From NCBI GenBank assembly GCA_033977485.1, contig CM066992.1:100700140-100764139 (forward strand): 64,000 nucleotides of DNA, written 5' to 3'. The notes below the pieces were generated by a model. That model searched no databases and had not been told where the DNA came from. It was given only the letters and a program-made list of their open reading frames with translations. This DNA comes from Hydrangea macrophylla. Lineage: Eukaryota > Streptophyta > Magnoliopsida > Cornales > Hydrangeaceae. The translations under genes were made by a program, and so were the position numbers. Shown in pieces: positions 11,891 through 22,627 of this stretch. The number at the start of each line of letters is the position of its first letter. Position 1 is the stretch's first letter.

Positions 11891-14800
11891 CCTTTCTGCA
11901 TTCCAGTAAAGGTCGATTTCCTCACCAAATAAATTTTCTTTATGATGTAACAAACGATTACATCACAATCAAGTCTGCATTTGAACACGAGAAACCATAA
12001 TCAATTTGTGAAAATTAAGATAAGGGTAAAATGTTGAATATTAATATAGAAATCAATTTGATTTGATACATACGTCCCAAAAGCCTGTTGTGGGCTTTTT
12101 TCCACGAACTCAACTTTAGGCACCAACTCCTCAATCGTGGGATCTTCTTCTTTTCTTGACTTCCAATATGAGTCAACATATTTTTTCTGAAAGGTTATTG
12201 AGAATGGTGTTAGAGCATTACTACGTGAGAAAAGTTATCTAAAATTTCACAAAAGTAAGCTTAGCAAAACATACTTTTGTGATATTAGTCAAAAGTAGAC
12301 ACAATTTTTTGTAAAGGGTAGAAAAACATATTCCTGTTAACTTAGACAAAAGTAATTTTATACTTTTGTGAAATTTCTCAAAAGTATTTCAAACAAAACA
12401 CAAATTTTTGAAATTACTTTTAAAAAAGTAACATAGTTATGTAAGTCACATACTTCTGTTAATTCAGGTTTCTAAAAGCCATATGGTAAGTGATTATTGT
12501 CAGAGTTGTTTGATTGATTACCATGTCGTTGAAGTCTCTTTTAAACTGATCGTATCTTTTCTTTCCTTTCCGTGGCTTTTGAGAGTTGTAGAACTTCCAA
12601 GTTCCGTCCTTTGTGTCCAGTACAACCAAAGTCCAGTGTCTTGTAGTGTTTTAGTAGCCTTTGGATATTAGGGGATAGATGCAGTAACGGTGCTGCTCTC
12701 TGTTTTCAATGAGCGGGTGTACAAGGGTATTCAGTGTTTCTTTGTTGTTCTCTCTTACCCATGTCTGTTTTTATCCAGAACAAATTAGAATTAGAATTTG
12801 AAAACAGCACAATAAATGATACAAAATTTTTGTTTGGAATTTTTATTGGTTACCAAGCATAAGTTGGGAAATACAAATGAAGTTCCAGTCCTTTCTGGTT
12901 GACTTTGCGTAATCTTCCCATGTTCTTGCAATTTCATCAATAAATGTGCATACATATCGATAACCTATTCTTGCAACAAATTGGTTCATCAAATCAATAA
13001 TAGATAGCTGCTAAATATCGAATTATATGCATGGGATGTTCAAGGGGTATTACGTACATTATTCCCAAGTGCTCTTTCACGAATGATACCAACCAAGTCA
13101 TTCAATAGTAGATGGTCAATTATGTCTATTATGCAGAATGCTGCTGCACTGTTATTCCAAAAATTAATTACAAATTTGAAACCACAACTTGGATGCACAA
13201 TGGTTCTTTATAATGTATATTTAATACTTACAATGGGCCTTTTTTATCTCGCATTTTGTGTAGTAGCATTCGATCTTTGGCTTTCAAGTAATGATAAACT
13301 GGGAACTTATTGGAAGTCGGTATTTCATAGCATTTTTCTACTATTTCATCAACATCAATGGCTGCTTTTCCTGTTTCTTTGTCAGCCTTTGTTTTGCTCC
13401 TTGTTTGACGAGCTATTTTTTGCCTTTTTGGTGTGTACACAAATTTCTTCATTCTCTTCTTTATTCTCAGTTTCCCCTTACTCCTCGAACTAGTGAACTT
13501 TGCCAAATTTCCTGAATGGTCATCTCTGCGCGTTTACGCTTGTTTTTTGGCGTGGCCGTCTTCTTGTTATCTTTTTTTCCCACATTCTTCTCCTTATTGG
13601 TCACCTTATCATCAATCTTGTTACGCTCATCAATCTTCTTAGCATTAGTGCCATCGGTCTCCACCAATTCATCCCCATCCTTGTTTTCATGTTCATTTGG
13701 TTTGAATTGAACCTCTTCTGTAACTCTATTCAACTTGAAAATGATATCCTTTTCCATCAGCTTAGCATTTTGACCTCTTAGGTTTTCCAGTTCTGATCTC
13801 AATGATTTCACAGATTCCTTATTCTGCATATTTTTTGTTCAAGCAATTTTTTAAAATTCTTCGTTACAAAATAAACTAATTTAGTTTTTTTTTTTAAAGG
13901 GCAGCAACATATTCTTTTACGGATTCTCACAAAAATAATTCAACACAATACTTTTGTGAAATTTCAAAGAGCTAATTCAAGAAAACATACTTTTTGATAT
14001 TTCACAAAAGTAACTCACCAAAATGTAAATTGCACAAACGTAATTCACATTTCTGAAAGGTAACAAAAGTACACTTTTGTGAAATTTCACAAATGTATAT
14101 CTTCTTTTCTAAAATGTAGCAAAATTAACATTTGTGTGTGATTAGAAATGTACCTCATTCACTAAGTTGTCGACATGGTTAATCATGATCTGGTCCCGTT
14201 GCTCTGTATTCTCTGTTATAAGCCTTTGGACCTTTTCCTTCAAGGACTTAATTTCAATTTCTTTATCTTTTATCATTTCTGCAACATCTATTTTATTCTT
14301 CAATTCTTTATTTTTCATCAATTCAAACCGTTCGTGCAGGAATTGGACATATGGATTGTTGTCCAATGAGGTATCACTCGTAGAAGCTATCTAATTCATA
14401 GTTTCAAAATGTGAATCAACTCTACTTCTGAGATTCTGTACTTCCTATTCCCTTACTTTAACTACATCCTCCAAACAGGCAATTTTTGTCTCCATGCACT
14501 TCATGTCAATGCAAAGTAGGCTATAATCGCGCTTCATTTCTGCAATAGTTTGATCCGCATTTGCCTTTGCCTTACTGATTGAATTATTTTCAGCCATCAA
14601 CATTGCAATTCTCATTTTCAATTCATCGATTGCATTTTCTTCTTTCTTTTTCAAATCTTCAATTGTTGCTTTTAACACTGTCATCACATTTCCATCATCC
14701 ATCCTTGTTCTTTTCAAATCTTCAACTTCTTTTAGCAGATCTTTGATCATTCTTTTACCCTTTTTTCTATCTTCTTTAGAAGGTTCAAATCCACTTTTTT

Positions 14801-15440
14801 CCATACCATACGGTGTTGGAGTTGTGCTTCTTGTTGTCTTGTCATTAGAGAGTGCAACATCATACAAATCAAAGTCACCTAGATTAAAAGTTGGAATTTC
14901 ATCTTTCTGGAGACTTTGATATGAGCATTCTTGTCTCAAGGGTGAATGCTTTGTGCTCTCAGCAACATATATTTGCTCAAAATCATAATCTTTTTCTGTT
15001 TGTGCTTGTGGCGAATTGGGTATTGCGTTAGATGCTTTTCCATCGTCTGTTGCATAGACCATTTCATCATTATCGTCTCCAGACCCGAAATTCACAGCCC
15101 CATCAAAGTCAACAGACACCATTTCATCATCATTGTCTCTAGATCCGAATTGACGGCCCCATCTAAGTCAATGTTCTGCGATGTGGATGCCTCTTCATCA
15201 TTACCTTGAGCCCACTCATCCGGGCTATCATCAGTGTCTTCATCAATCGTCTCTTTAGATTCTTCCTCATCATCTAAATTTTCTGTTTTAGCTTCACTTG
15301 CTTCATCATATCCGTCTGTATCAGTATTGTCGTCGCTATCTTGCGACTCATCTACAACGACTTGCAAGTACTTTCTTGAAAGACATCCATAAGCTTTTCT
15401 CTCTCTTGAAGTTAACTTCAGTGTAGCTGAATGGACCTAT

Positions 15441-17579
15441 TGTCACACCCGTTCCAGAAATTTACGTTGTTGAGAATGCATCATTTGAAATTTTTGAAAT
15501 TTATTAATGTTATTAATAATTTGAGTTGTGGTTGACTGTGAGTCAACGGTAAGGTGTCAGTGAGGACACGGGAACATGGAAGTTCGTATTGCATAATCAT
15601 GAGTAAATGACATTTATATGATTTAAATGTTATTTGACCTTATCTGGTATTTCTGTGAATAGTTATTATACCTGTGTAATATAATGCTGATAATCTTTGA
15701 TATTGATTATATCATTTTGAGAACTGTGGTGAGAACGTGAGTGATACGTTAATTAAAAAGGTAGGTTGTGTAGAGATTCCACAGAATATAGTTTTCGGAT
15801 GTTGTTTTGGACCCAAACGAAACCTAGTCGAAAACTTTTGAAATTTATAGTTTTCACTCGTAAAGTTATAAAATGGACGTGTGCGAAGTTTCATGGGTGA
15901 ATGAGAAGTTTTGAGAAACTTACGGGGAGGTAAACGTAATTTCTCGAAAGTTAGCCTATATATAGATTGGGATGAGATTTCAATCTCATCCAAACACTCA
16001 CAAATATCTAGAGAGAGGAGAGAGAATGGAGATTTGGAGCCAACGGGCTTTGCGACGCCGATCGACGACCGTTCGTCCGTCAGATTTTCTCCAGATTTCA
16101 GATTTGAACTCGTGGAGGTAAGATCTACGTTTTGGTACCACTTAGGTCATGTTCGGCCAATTTTTGTAAAAGTATTAATTCTAGACTTTTGGGAAAAATC
16201 AGGTAAAACTTGTAGGAATCGCGTATAAATTGAAATCCGACGATTATTTAACCCCCTAGACGATCCTTCAAAGTTTGAAGAGAATCGCACGAGGTATGAA
16301 TTCTAGATCTATGAAATATATGGATTTTCATGTTTTGGACATCATTTTTGATATTCTTGGATCCGGGCGAAATTCATGTATTAATTAGGCCCGTTAATTA
16401 CGCACGTGAAATTGTATAAAAAGCACGTATAACTGTTTATGTGAGCATATTATGTGTCTACTTGGGTCAAAGGGGAGTTTGGTGCAAATTCATCCGGGGT
16501 AAGCTCCTCGAACCTTGAGGATTGTGATTGTGATGGAATTGGAATTTTGGTTGTGTTTGGATTGGAGGTGGGCCCAACCAGTACACGGTACCTGGTATGG
16601 AGGAAGGCCCAACCAGTGTACGAGATGCGTGGGAGAGGTGGGCCTCCTACGGCATCGACCGGATGAATGCGTACCACTCACCCTAGAGACTATTTATATG
16701 TGTTTTAGATGCTTAAATCATGAACTGTCATATAAGCATACATTTAGAATTGTACGCTCAGCATATAGCTGAGCAGTGGAGATGTACTCCATTGCAGGTA
16801 AGAAGAAAGACAAGAGGAAGCGCGATGAGTGAGGCCGTTAAGGAACGCCGGGGATATCATTTGTATATGTTTTTGTTTTAATCCTAAACTTGTGTAAGGA
16901 TTTGAATATTGTAATATGTTGTAATAGAAACATGGATTAGTTTCACAGTATGGAAATCTTGTAATTGAACATCTGTAATTACATTTTTATATGTTATAAA
17001 TTAGTTATGGTCGTGATTGTTGTTGGTATTGAGAAGCATGTGTTGTAAATCTTCATCACAGGGCTGCCAGCAGGGGAACAGTCGACTGGACCCAGGGTCA
17101 GTCGACTGGATCTCGTGTGGTTAGACACTGATAGTGAATAATAGAAAAGCAGTCGACTGAACTCCTTCATCAGTCGACTGAACCACTGTTGATTTTGGCT
17201 ACTGCTTCTAATAATAGAAAAGCAGTCGACTGGTTTCTCAAAGTAGTCGACTGGGCAGTCGACTGGACCTCTGTTGAGGATTTAGGGTCTAGTTTCTGCC
17301 AGGCACAGTCGACTAGACCCTAGTACAGTCGACTGTGCAGTCGACTGAACCTCTGTATTTTTGGAAATGGATTCTTGTGAACACTTTTGATTGAACAAAA
17401 CTTTTTATAACTCTGATTTCAATGGATTTTACAAACTCAGAGGGTAATGTTCCCTAAGTTTTAAATACCCGGGTTGTTTTTAAGAATCTTTCCGCTGCAT
17501 ACTATTAGATGGTGGTTGGACGAGCCTTGGTGGCGTGCCACGTATCCTATTTCCACGCGTAGTGGGATGGGTCGTGACA
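15441..17579. mobile_element. Solo LTR (2.1 kb) inside the ULP1-like gene
   Basis: The segment begins TGTCACACCC and ends GGGTCGTGACA and is flanked by the 5-bp duplication CCTAT (15436-15440, 17580-17584). No internal retroelement sequence is present, so it is a solo LTR left by unequal or intra-element recombination. The TG..CA ends and 5-bp duplication fit LTR elements; its length and TGTCACACC start suggest a Ty3/gypsy family. It splits the DUF1985-like part of the ULP1-like gene from the acidic/coiled-coil part, so the gene was already broken or was broken by this event. Confidence 0.85.
17079..17350. repeat. Cluster of CAGTCGACTG palindromes in the solo LTR
   Basis: Ten copies of AGTCGACT (most as CAGTCGACTG) occur in about 270 bp, at roughly 17080, 17100, 17151, 17172, 17224, 17245, 17257, 17308, 17327 and 17339. 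Several are followed by 'gaacc' or 'gaccc', with 'aataatagaaaag' between some of them. The spacing is irregular. Confidence 0.93.
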
Positions 17580-18850
17580 CCTATACACAAGGAGACATGC
17601 ACATTCATTTATACACGAGCAAAGCTTTCTAAAATTCCACAAAGTTACTTCGACCTTTATGAAATGCATCAAAACATACTTTTGTGAAATTTTACAAAAG
17701 TAATTCAGATTTTCTAAAAAAGTCAGTAAAACAAATTCTTTTCTGCAATTTCAGAAAAACTATTGATTCAGCATTACTTACAGTGAACAACATACTATTT
17801 CACAAAAGAAACTCAGCAAAAAAAAAAAAACACATACTGTTGTGAAAAAAGACGCACATTTATTACATGAGCAAAGTTTTGTGAAATTTTACAAAAGTAA
17901 TCAGGTGTTTTGAAATTAATTGAGGTACCTGAATGTCATCGAGATTTGATATTTCTAGATGCCTTAGCTTCTTGTTGAGATCAATGAGGTTCCATTTGAT
18001 AAATCTTGGGATACAATTTTCTGACAACGGTTTAACAATAGAGGTGTGTTCACAAAGCCAATACTGCATTTTGTAAGATTTGACGTTGTTAGTATATAGA
18101 AACAACATCAATTTTGCTCTTATATTAACTTGAAAATGTTTGGTATACCTGAAGCGCGCTAACACATTCGGTCACTAGATTATTGTTTGCTTTCTCAATT
18201 GCTCCTAATAGAGTTGAACAAACTGCCTCTGCCCATATATATTTGGACATTTCTTCAATGTCATCAACATACTTAACAAATGCCCACTTAGTTGTGAATC
18301 CCGTGGTCGCAAAAAGCAGGGATAGAAATAGATTCAAACATAGTAGGCGTACTACATCTTGAATGTCATCTATACTTGTTCCCTTCACAGCTTCTTCAAT
18401 TGCATCTCTTATGTTTTTACCATCCAGCCTCTCTGTATCCTTAAATCATCTTCTGACAAATGGTGTCATTTCCTTTTTACCAGAACACAAGTCAATTGGC
18501 ACTTTTCCAATCATTATCCCGAAGATCAAAGATATATCCGTTGCATTAATTGGAATGAGGTACCTCCCTATTTGAAATCGTTTCTCTCTTGGTCACTACA
18601 ATTGTATAATCCGTGTTGAAATCTTATCAAACTTTCTTTCATGCGTCACTTTTTTGTTCATGAAAGAATTGAATAGGTGCCAAAATGGTGTTTTCTTTAG
18701 TTCCACGACATGCTCTTTTCTAAGTTTTATTTCTCGCATCAGTTTCACTGAGGTTACTAGTGTGCCTCGATATTGAGGGGTCTTTTTCTTGTTTGCTTGG
18801 TTTTGTGCTTTTGGTGGCTTCTTGATAGGATTTCTGAATGCGCGAGCTAC

Positions 18851-20460
18851 AGATTAAACATTCAGACCGTTACTTTTACCAAAAAGTTTTTTAACAATAG
18901 CATCGCAAATGATACTTTTGTGAAATTTCACAAAAATAATTTAGGTTTCTAAAACAATAGTATAAAATCGGAAAGAGATATGGACCTTGCCAAAAATTTG
19001 ACAAAAAAATCATAAACATTGCAGCACAATTCATGAGTCATATCAAATATACCACATTAAGGATAGTTGATGAAACTAAAATCTCGCAAACCTTTGCACA
19101 ATCACCATTACATAGCGTCAATAAAATTAAAAAACAAAAACCTAAGTTGAAACTAGTGATAGATCAATGCTTTCAAAAATCAAAATGTCATTGCGTATAC
19201 ATAGTTATGCTAGCTCTCTACCCTATCATAAACCCTTGGTTGGTACTCCAAGATATAAATGAAGAGACTCAAGAGAGACTAGGATATAGATGAAATTAAA
19301 GTGCATGAATTTGTAAATTGAAACTCGAAATCTAATCACTTAAGAACTAAAACTCGAATAAGAATCATACAGCAGTGAAATTGACAAAAACAAGTGAAGC
19401 CAAAATGGCTAAAACTCCAAATTCGCAGAAGCAACTAAAATTTCACATTTGGAACAATAATGGAGTTTCTCAGAATTCACTTAAATCAACTTCAATTATC
19501 TCAAAAGAAATTTGAAAACCTAAAAATGTAAGCAGAGGCTTGAAATTGTTGCTTCTGAAACCTAGAGAACTCAAACTCAAGAATCCTTGAAATCAACTCA
19601 AATCAAAACTCAGAATCAGGTTTAAATAATCTAAAATCAACTCTGATTTACTGAAATTGGAAAAAATTTAGGCAAAGCTACTGAAATTAATTGAAATGAT
19701 CTTCAAAAATCAACTTACACTTGTATTTGTTAAGAGCAAATGAAAAAAAATATGTGAAATTCCTAGCCCTAATTGAAAAAATATGTGAAATCAGAAAGAA
19801 ATCAAAGAATAGTTCTCTTTTCATACTTTTCTTCCCCATGATTTTTTGATTTTTCATAGTCGATTGAGTCTTCGTAATCTCCTTCAACTCTGACTTAGGG
19901 TTTTTGGTGCTTTGTCTCTTCGAATTCTTCAATCTCTAGTTCACAGCTCAATGTAGAATCTCTTTGAAGTTCATCTTCGATGTCTTCTTCACACATCAAT
20001 CTTTTTGAATATCGATTGTTCCAGGGCTTTTCTTCAAAGTTCTATGGGTTCTATGGCTTCTGCGATTTGATCGTGAAGTGCTGTGCGTTCATAGTTGGTG
20101 CTCTGTAGTTGAGGTGTGAAAGAATAGCTGAGGGTATTTTTGTACTAATATTTTGTAAGGACTTTCCATCAAATCTGGTATCTAAATGGGCCTAAACCTA
20201 TATGACATATGTATTTTGGGCCCATAACCAATTGTCCCAAAAAATTAACCCAAAAACATAAGAGGGATGATGGATTTTATAATTAGCACAAAAATATAAC
20301 TGAAAGGGGGCTTAGTATGACAATTTTATAATACTAGGGGGGACTAATTGTAATTTTCAGGGGGAGCTAATTGTAAAAAAAAAAATCTTTTAGCGCAAAG
20401 TAGAATTTTTTTAAAACCTAAGGGGGGCTTGAGCCCTCCCTTGTACCTATGTATGTCCGC
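18851..20460. other. Upstream flank of the ULP1-like gene and right side of the MULE island
   Basis: No coding region is recognised. It contains the last palindrome copy at 18916, long A-rich stretches, and at 19.7-20.1 kb a region rich in 'cttcaa/gaattc' that may be leader of the minus-strand gene. The right edge (20390-20465) carries a 'ggggggcttgagccctccc ... tgtccgcccctg' segment, a sequence type often seen at the ends of plant repeats. Confidence 0.4.
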
Positions 20461-20464
20461 CCCT

Positions 20465-20637
20465 GAGTGAATCACACACGTTTTTCATACATAACTTTAA
20501 TTTTTAAATGTATGTACCCTGTGCTATATAAGTGGGGCACAAAAAAGTATAAAAGTTTCAAACAGTGCAAAGTGCAAATATTTAAAGCTGTGTGTGAAAA
20601 AAATGTGTGATTCACTGTGTGAGTCTAACATTTTTCC
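20465..20637. mobile_element. Inverted-repeat MITE, left end incomplete
   Basis: GTGAATCACACACG...tttttcatacat on the left pairs with tgtgtgtgaaaaaaatGTGTGATTCAC on the right. The right side continues tgtgtgagtctaacattttt while the left is replaced by unrelated sequence. The interior 'tttaaatgtatgtaccctgtg' resembles the interior of the MITE at 21109, so the two are probably related. Confidence 0.5.
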
Positions 20638-21108
20638 GCCTTTTTGTATTGGTCCTATTGGAACTCCCTTTTCTTTTTCTTTTTCTTTTCAAATTTTTTT
20701 TTTTGGAGGGAGGAATGGTTATTATTATTATTTTTTTTGTAATTACACTGCCGGGGGGGGGGGGGGTGTTTGTGGTTTTACTTACACGTCCCTTCTTAGT
20801 GAAATTACACGGGTCTCACCTCTATATTGCAAAATTATACAGACCTATCTTTGGGGTTTTGATTTGTATTACACACACTTCCCCTATAAATTGCAAAATT
20901 TACATTGACCCTTCTACTTAATTTGTTAATGCCGAAAATGCTCATAGTTATAAAAAAAAATCAATTTCCCTCAGCTATCTCTCTCTCTCTACTGTACATA
21001 CATATATACATGCATACATACATACCATATATACGAACCATGCATACATACAAACCATAACATACATATTTGTATATATATAGCCATTGAATGCAAATAT
21101 TCATAGAT

Positions 21109-21293
21109 CAAAAATGATAGGGATACACACTAAACGACACACTAAACGACCCACCAGCTTTAAATGCATGTACCCTGTGTTATGTAAGTGATGCACAGAA
21201 AAGTGTGAAAAATTCAAACAGCACAGGGTACATGCATTTAAAGCACAGTGTGTCGTTTGGTGTGTCATTTGGTGTGTATCCCTATCATTGTTG
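21109..21293. mobile_element. Mutator-type MITE, 185 bp
   Basis: The ends CAAAAATGATAGGGATACAC and (reverse complement of right end) CAACAATGATAGGGATACAC are inverted repeats. The element is nearly a full palindrome and is flanked by a perfect 9-bp duplication TTCATAGAT (21100-21108 and 21294-21302), the size expected for Mutator. The termini match those of the Pack-MULE at 61066-63778. Confidence 0.9.
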
Positions 21294-21510
21294 TTCATAG
21301 ATACTTGTATACATTTTTGAGGTGGGTATCGTAGATTTTTAGAATAAATTGATTTTGGGTTTAATTCTTAATAACAAATTAGTTTTTTGGAATAAATTGA
21401 TTTTGAGTTTAAATCTTAGGAACAAATTAGTTTTTGAAACAAATTGATTAAGGGTTTCAATTTTTGATTTTTTGAACAAATTCATATTCATATATATATA
21501 TATATATATA

Positions 21511-21682
21511 TGGATTTGCTAACCTACGGCACAGGAGGATTTTAGCGACGAAATTTTTCGTCGCTAAAAGTTGGAACCTTTAGCCACAAATATTTTGTCG
21601 CTAAAAACCTGTTTTTCGTCGCTAAAGAGGCTATTGTATGCTGCTAACCTACAACCATCATGTTGTAGGTTAACAGTCCCCA
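21511..21682. mobile_element. Small inverted-repeat element with GCGACGAAA subrepeats
   Basis: The left TGGATTTGCTAACCTAC and right GTAGGTTAACAGTCCCCA form imperfect inverted ends inside a TA-repeat target. Internally it has several copies of 'tttagcgacgaaa/tttcgtcgctaaa' in both orientations, typical of subterminal repeats in CACTA-like families. No ORF. Confidence 0.5.
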
Positions 21683-21975
21683 TATATATATAAGTATGTA
21701 CCACATATTATTTATGTATTTGTATATCTATATCTATATATCTATACACACACACACACACACACAGTAGAGAGAGAGAGAGAAAGAGGTGTGTAATTTA
21801 GGAAAATGATAAACAAAGTAAGGGTAAAATAGTAAATTCATGTTAGATGGGAGGTCTGTGTAATTTATAGAGGGAAGGTCCGTGTAATTACGCCAAATCT
21901 CAGGGGAGGTCACCACCACCACCACCAGTACAATCGCGAGCCATAACCAACCACCACCAGTTCCGCCATTATTGC

Positions 21976-22576
21976 TGTAACAACCTGCATTTCATTTAAT
22001 TTTAATTTTAGCATGTCTATATTTAATTTGTATTTGCATTGGCATATTTAAATTTAATTGGCATTGTCAGCTTTTATTTTAGTTACAGTTCTCATGATTT
22101 GAATTTTAATACCTGTTTTGATTTCTTTTGAAATTATTATTGGGGTCAAATTATAATTTCTGGAAAGTTAGTAAAATTTGTGTTGAATTTCAAATCGGTA
22201 TTTCAAAACGGTGGAAATGTTTGCTTTTGACTCAATCAGTATTTTTATAAAACCAGAAAATCAATCCCTACTTTAAAATGAATTTTCGGTATTTTTGTGA
22301 CGGACACAGCGCCATGAAAATACCAATTTATGTTCAAAACTGTTCGCGCTATGCTAAACTTCTACAGATTTTGGAAGTGATGTAAAGCAAGATTTGACAT
22401 TTGCTTTATTTCTAATTATGGAAACTAATCATTGGTTAAGGCATTGTTTGGGAATGCTTGTAGTATGTGTGTTATACTTGCGCCATAAGCTAAATTCCCA
22501 AACACCCTTGCTTTGCCCCCTATTAGCCTAGTGTTGCCTCTTCAAAATCTGTAGAGATTGTATACATACATATGTA

Positions 22577-22627
<51 letters not shown>

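Larger units (their letters stand above)
11785..18850 (-). pseudogene. ULP1-like (C48) SUMO-protease gene carried by the MULE, broken
   Basis: Coding segments are read on the minus strand. 18850-18610 is a Lys-rich N-terminus. 18610-18150 is DUF1985-like (GRYLIPINATDISLIFGI, later LFLSLLFATTGFTTKWAFVK). 18100-17929 continues to LEISNLDDIQ. After the inserted solo LTR come 15430-15092 (very acidic), 15122-14445 and 14366-14142 (Lys/Glu-rich coiled coil), 13829-13228 (basic), then the protease. The protease shows WEDYAKSTRKDWNFICISQL (~12960-12865), the His motif HWTLVVLDTKDGTW (~12640-12590), a Gln segment SPQQAFGT (~12095-12070) and the Cys motif DCDVIVCYII (~11967-11940). The expected His, Asp, Gln and Cys are all present. 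Lesions include a TGA at ~18446, a frame change near 18600, a TAA just before the His motif and the 2.1-kb solo LTR. Exon joins are my inference. Confidence 0.75.
8186..18935. repeat. Dispersed palindromic repeat family, core GTGAAATTTCAC
   Basis: The perfect 20-base palindrome TTTTGTGAAATTTCACAAAA occurs at 8186, 9532, 10905 and 18916. Many imperfect copies lie at about 11100, 11215, 11280, 11340, 11395, 11510, 12245, 12365, 13955, 13995, 14075, 17685 and 17875. Most are followed by 'gtacttgag' or 'gtaattcag'. At 11.0-11.6 kb they form a diverged tandem array with 'aagaacaaag' and 'gcttttccgaaag' between them. Copies sit in introns and spacers and not in the coding segments of the two MULE genes. 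Confidence 0.85.
6900..20150. mobile_element. Large Mutator-like element (Kaonashi-type MULE), boundaries approximate
   Basis: A MuDR-type transposase on the plus strand and a ULP1-protease gene on the minus strand converge at about 11 kb, and both are embedded in one shared palindromic repeat family (8.2-18.9 kb). ULP-like genes carried by Mutator-like elements are an established arrangement (Kaonashi MULEs). I could not find clear terminal inverted repeats or a 9-bp duplication; such MULEs often lack them. The limits given are only where the MULE-like sequence seems to fade out. A solo LTR (15441-17579) is a later insertion. Confidence 0.5.

Noticed and set aside
13083..13781. Hydrophobic plus-strand frames resembling membrane proteins
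   Set aside because: They are antisense to Lys/Glu-rich coding segments of the minus-strand ULP1-like gene, which makes Phe/Leu/Ser-rich shadows.
17079..17350. CRISPR-like array from the repeated GTCGACTG motif
   Set aside because: The motif is a short palindrome with irregular spacing inside a plant LTR; there are no uniform repeats and spacers, and the genome is eukaryotic.
6600..20460. Terminal inverted repeats for the whole MULE island
   Set aside because: I compared the regions near 6.6-7.0 kb and 20.1-20.5 kb and found no convincing match, so I give no exact ends.
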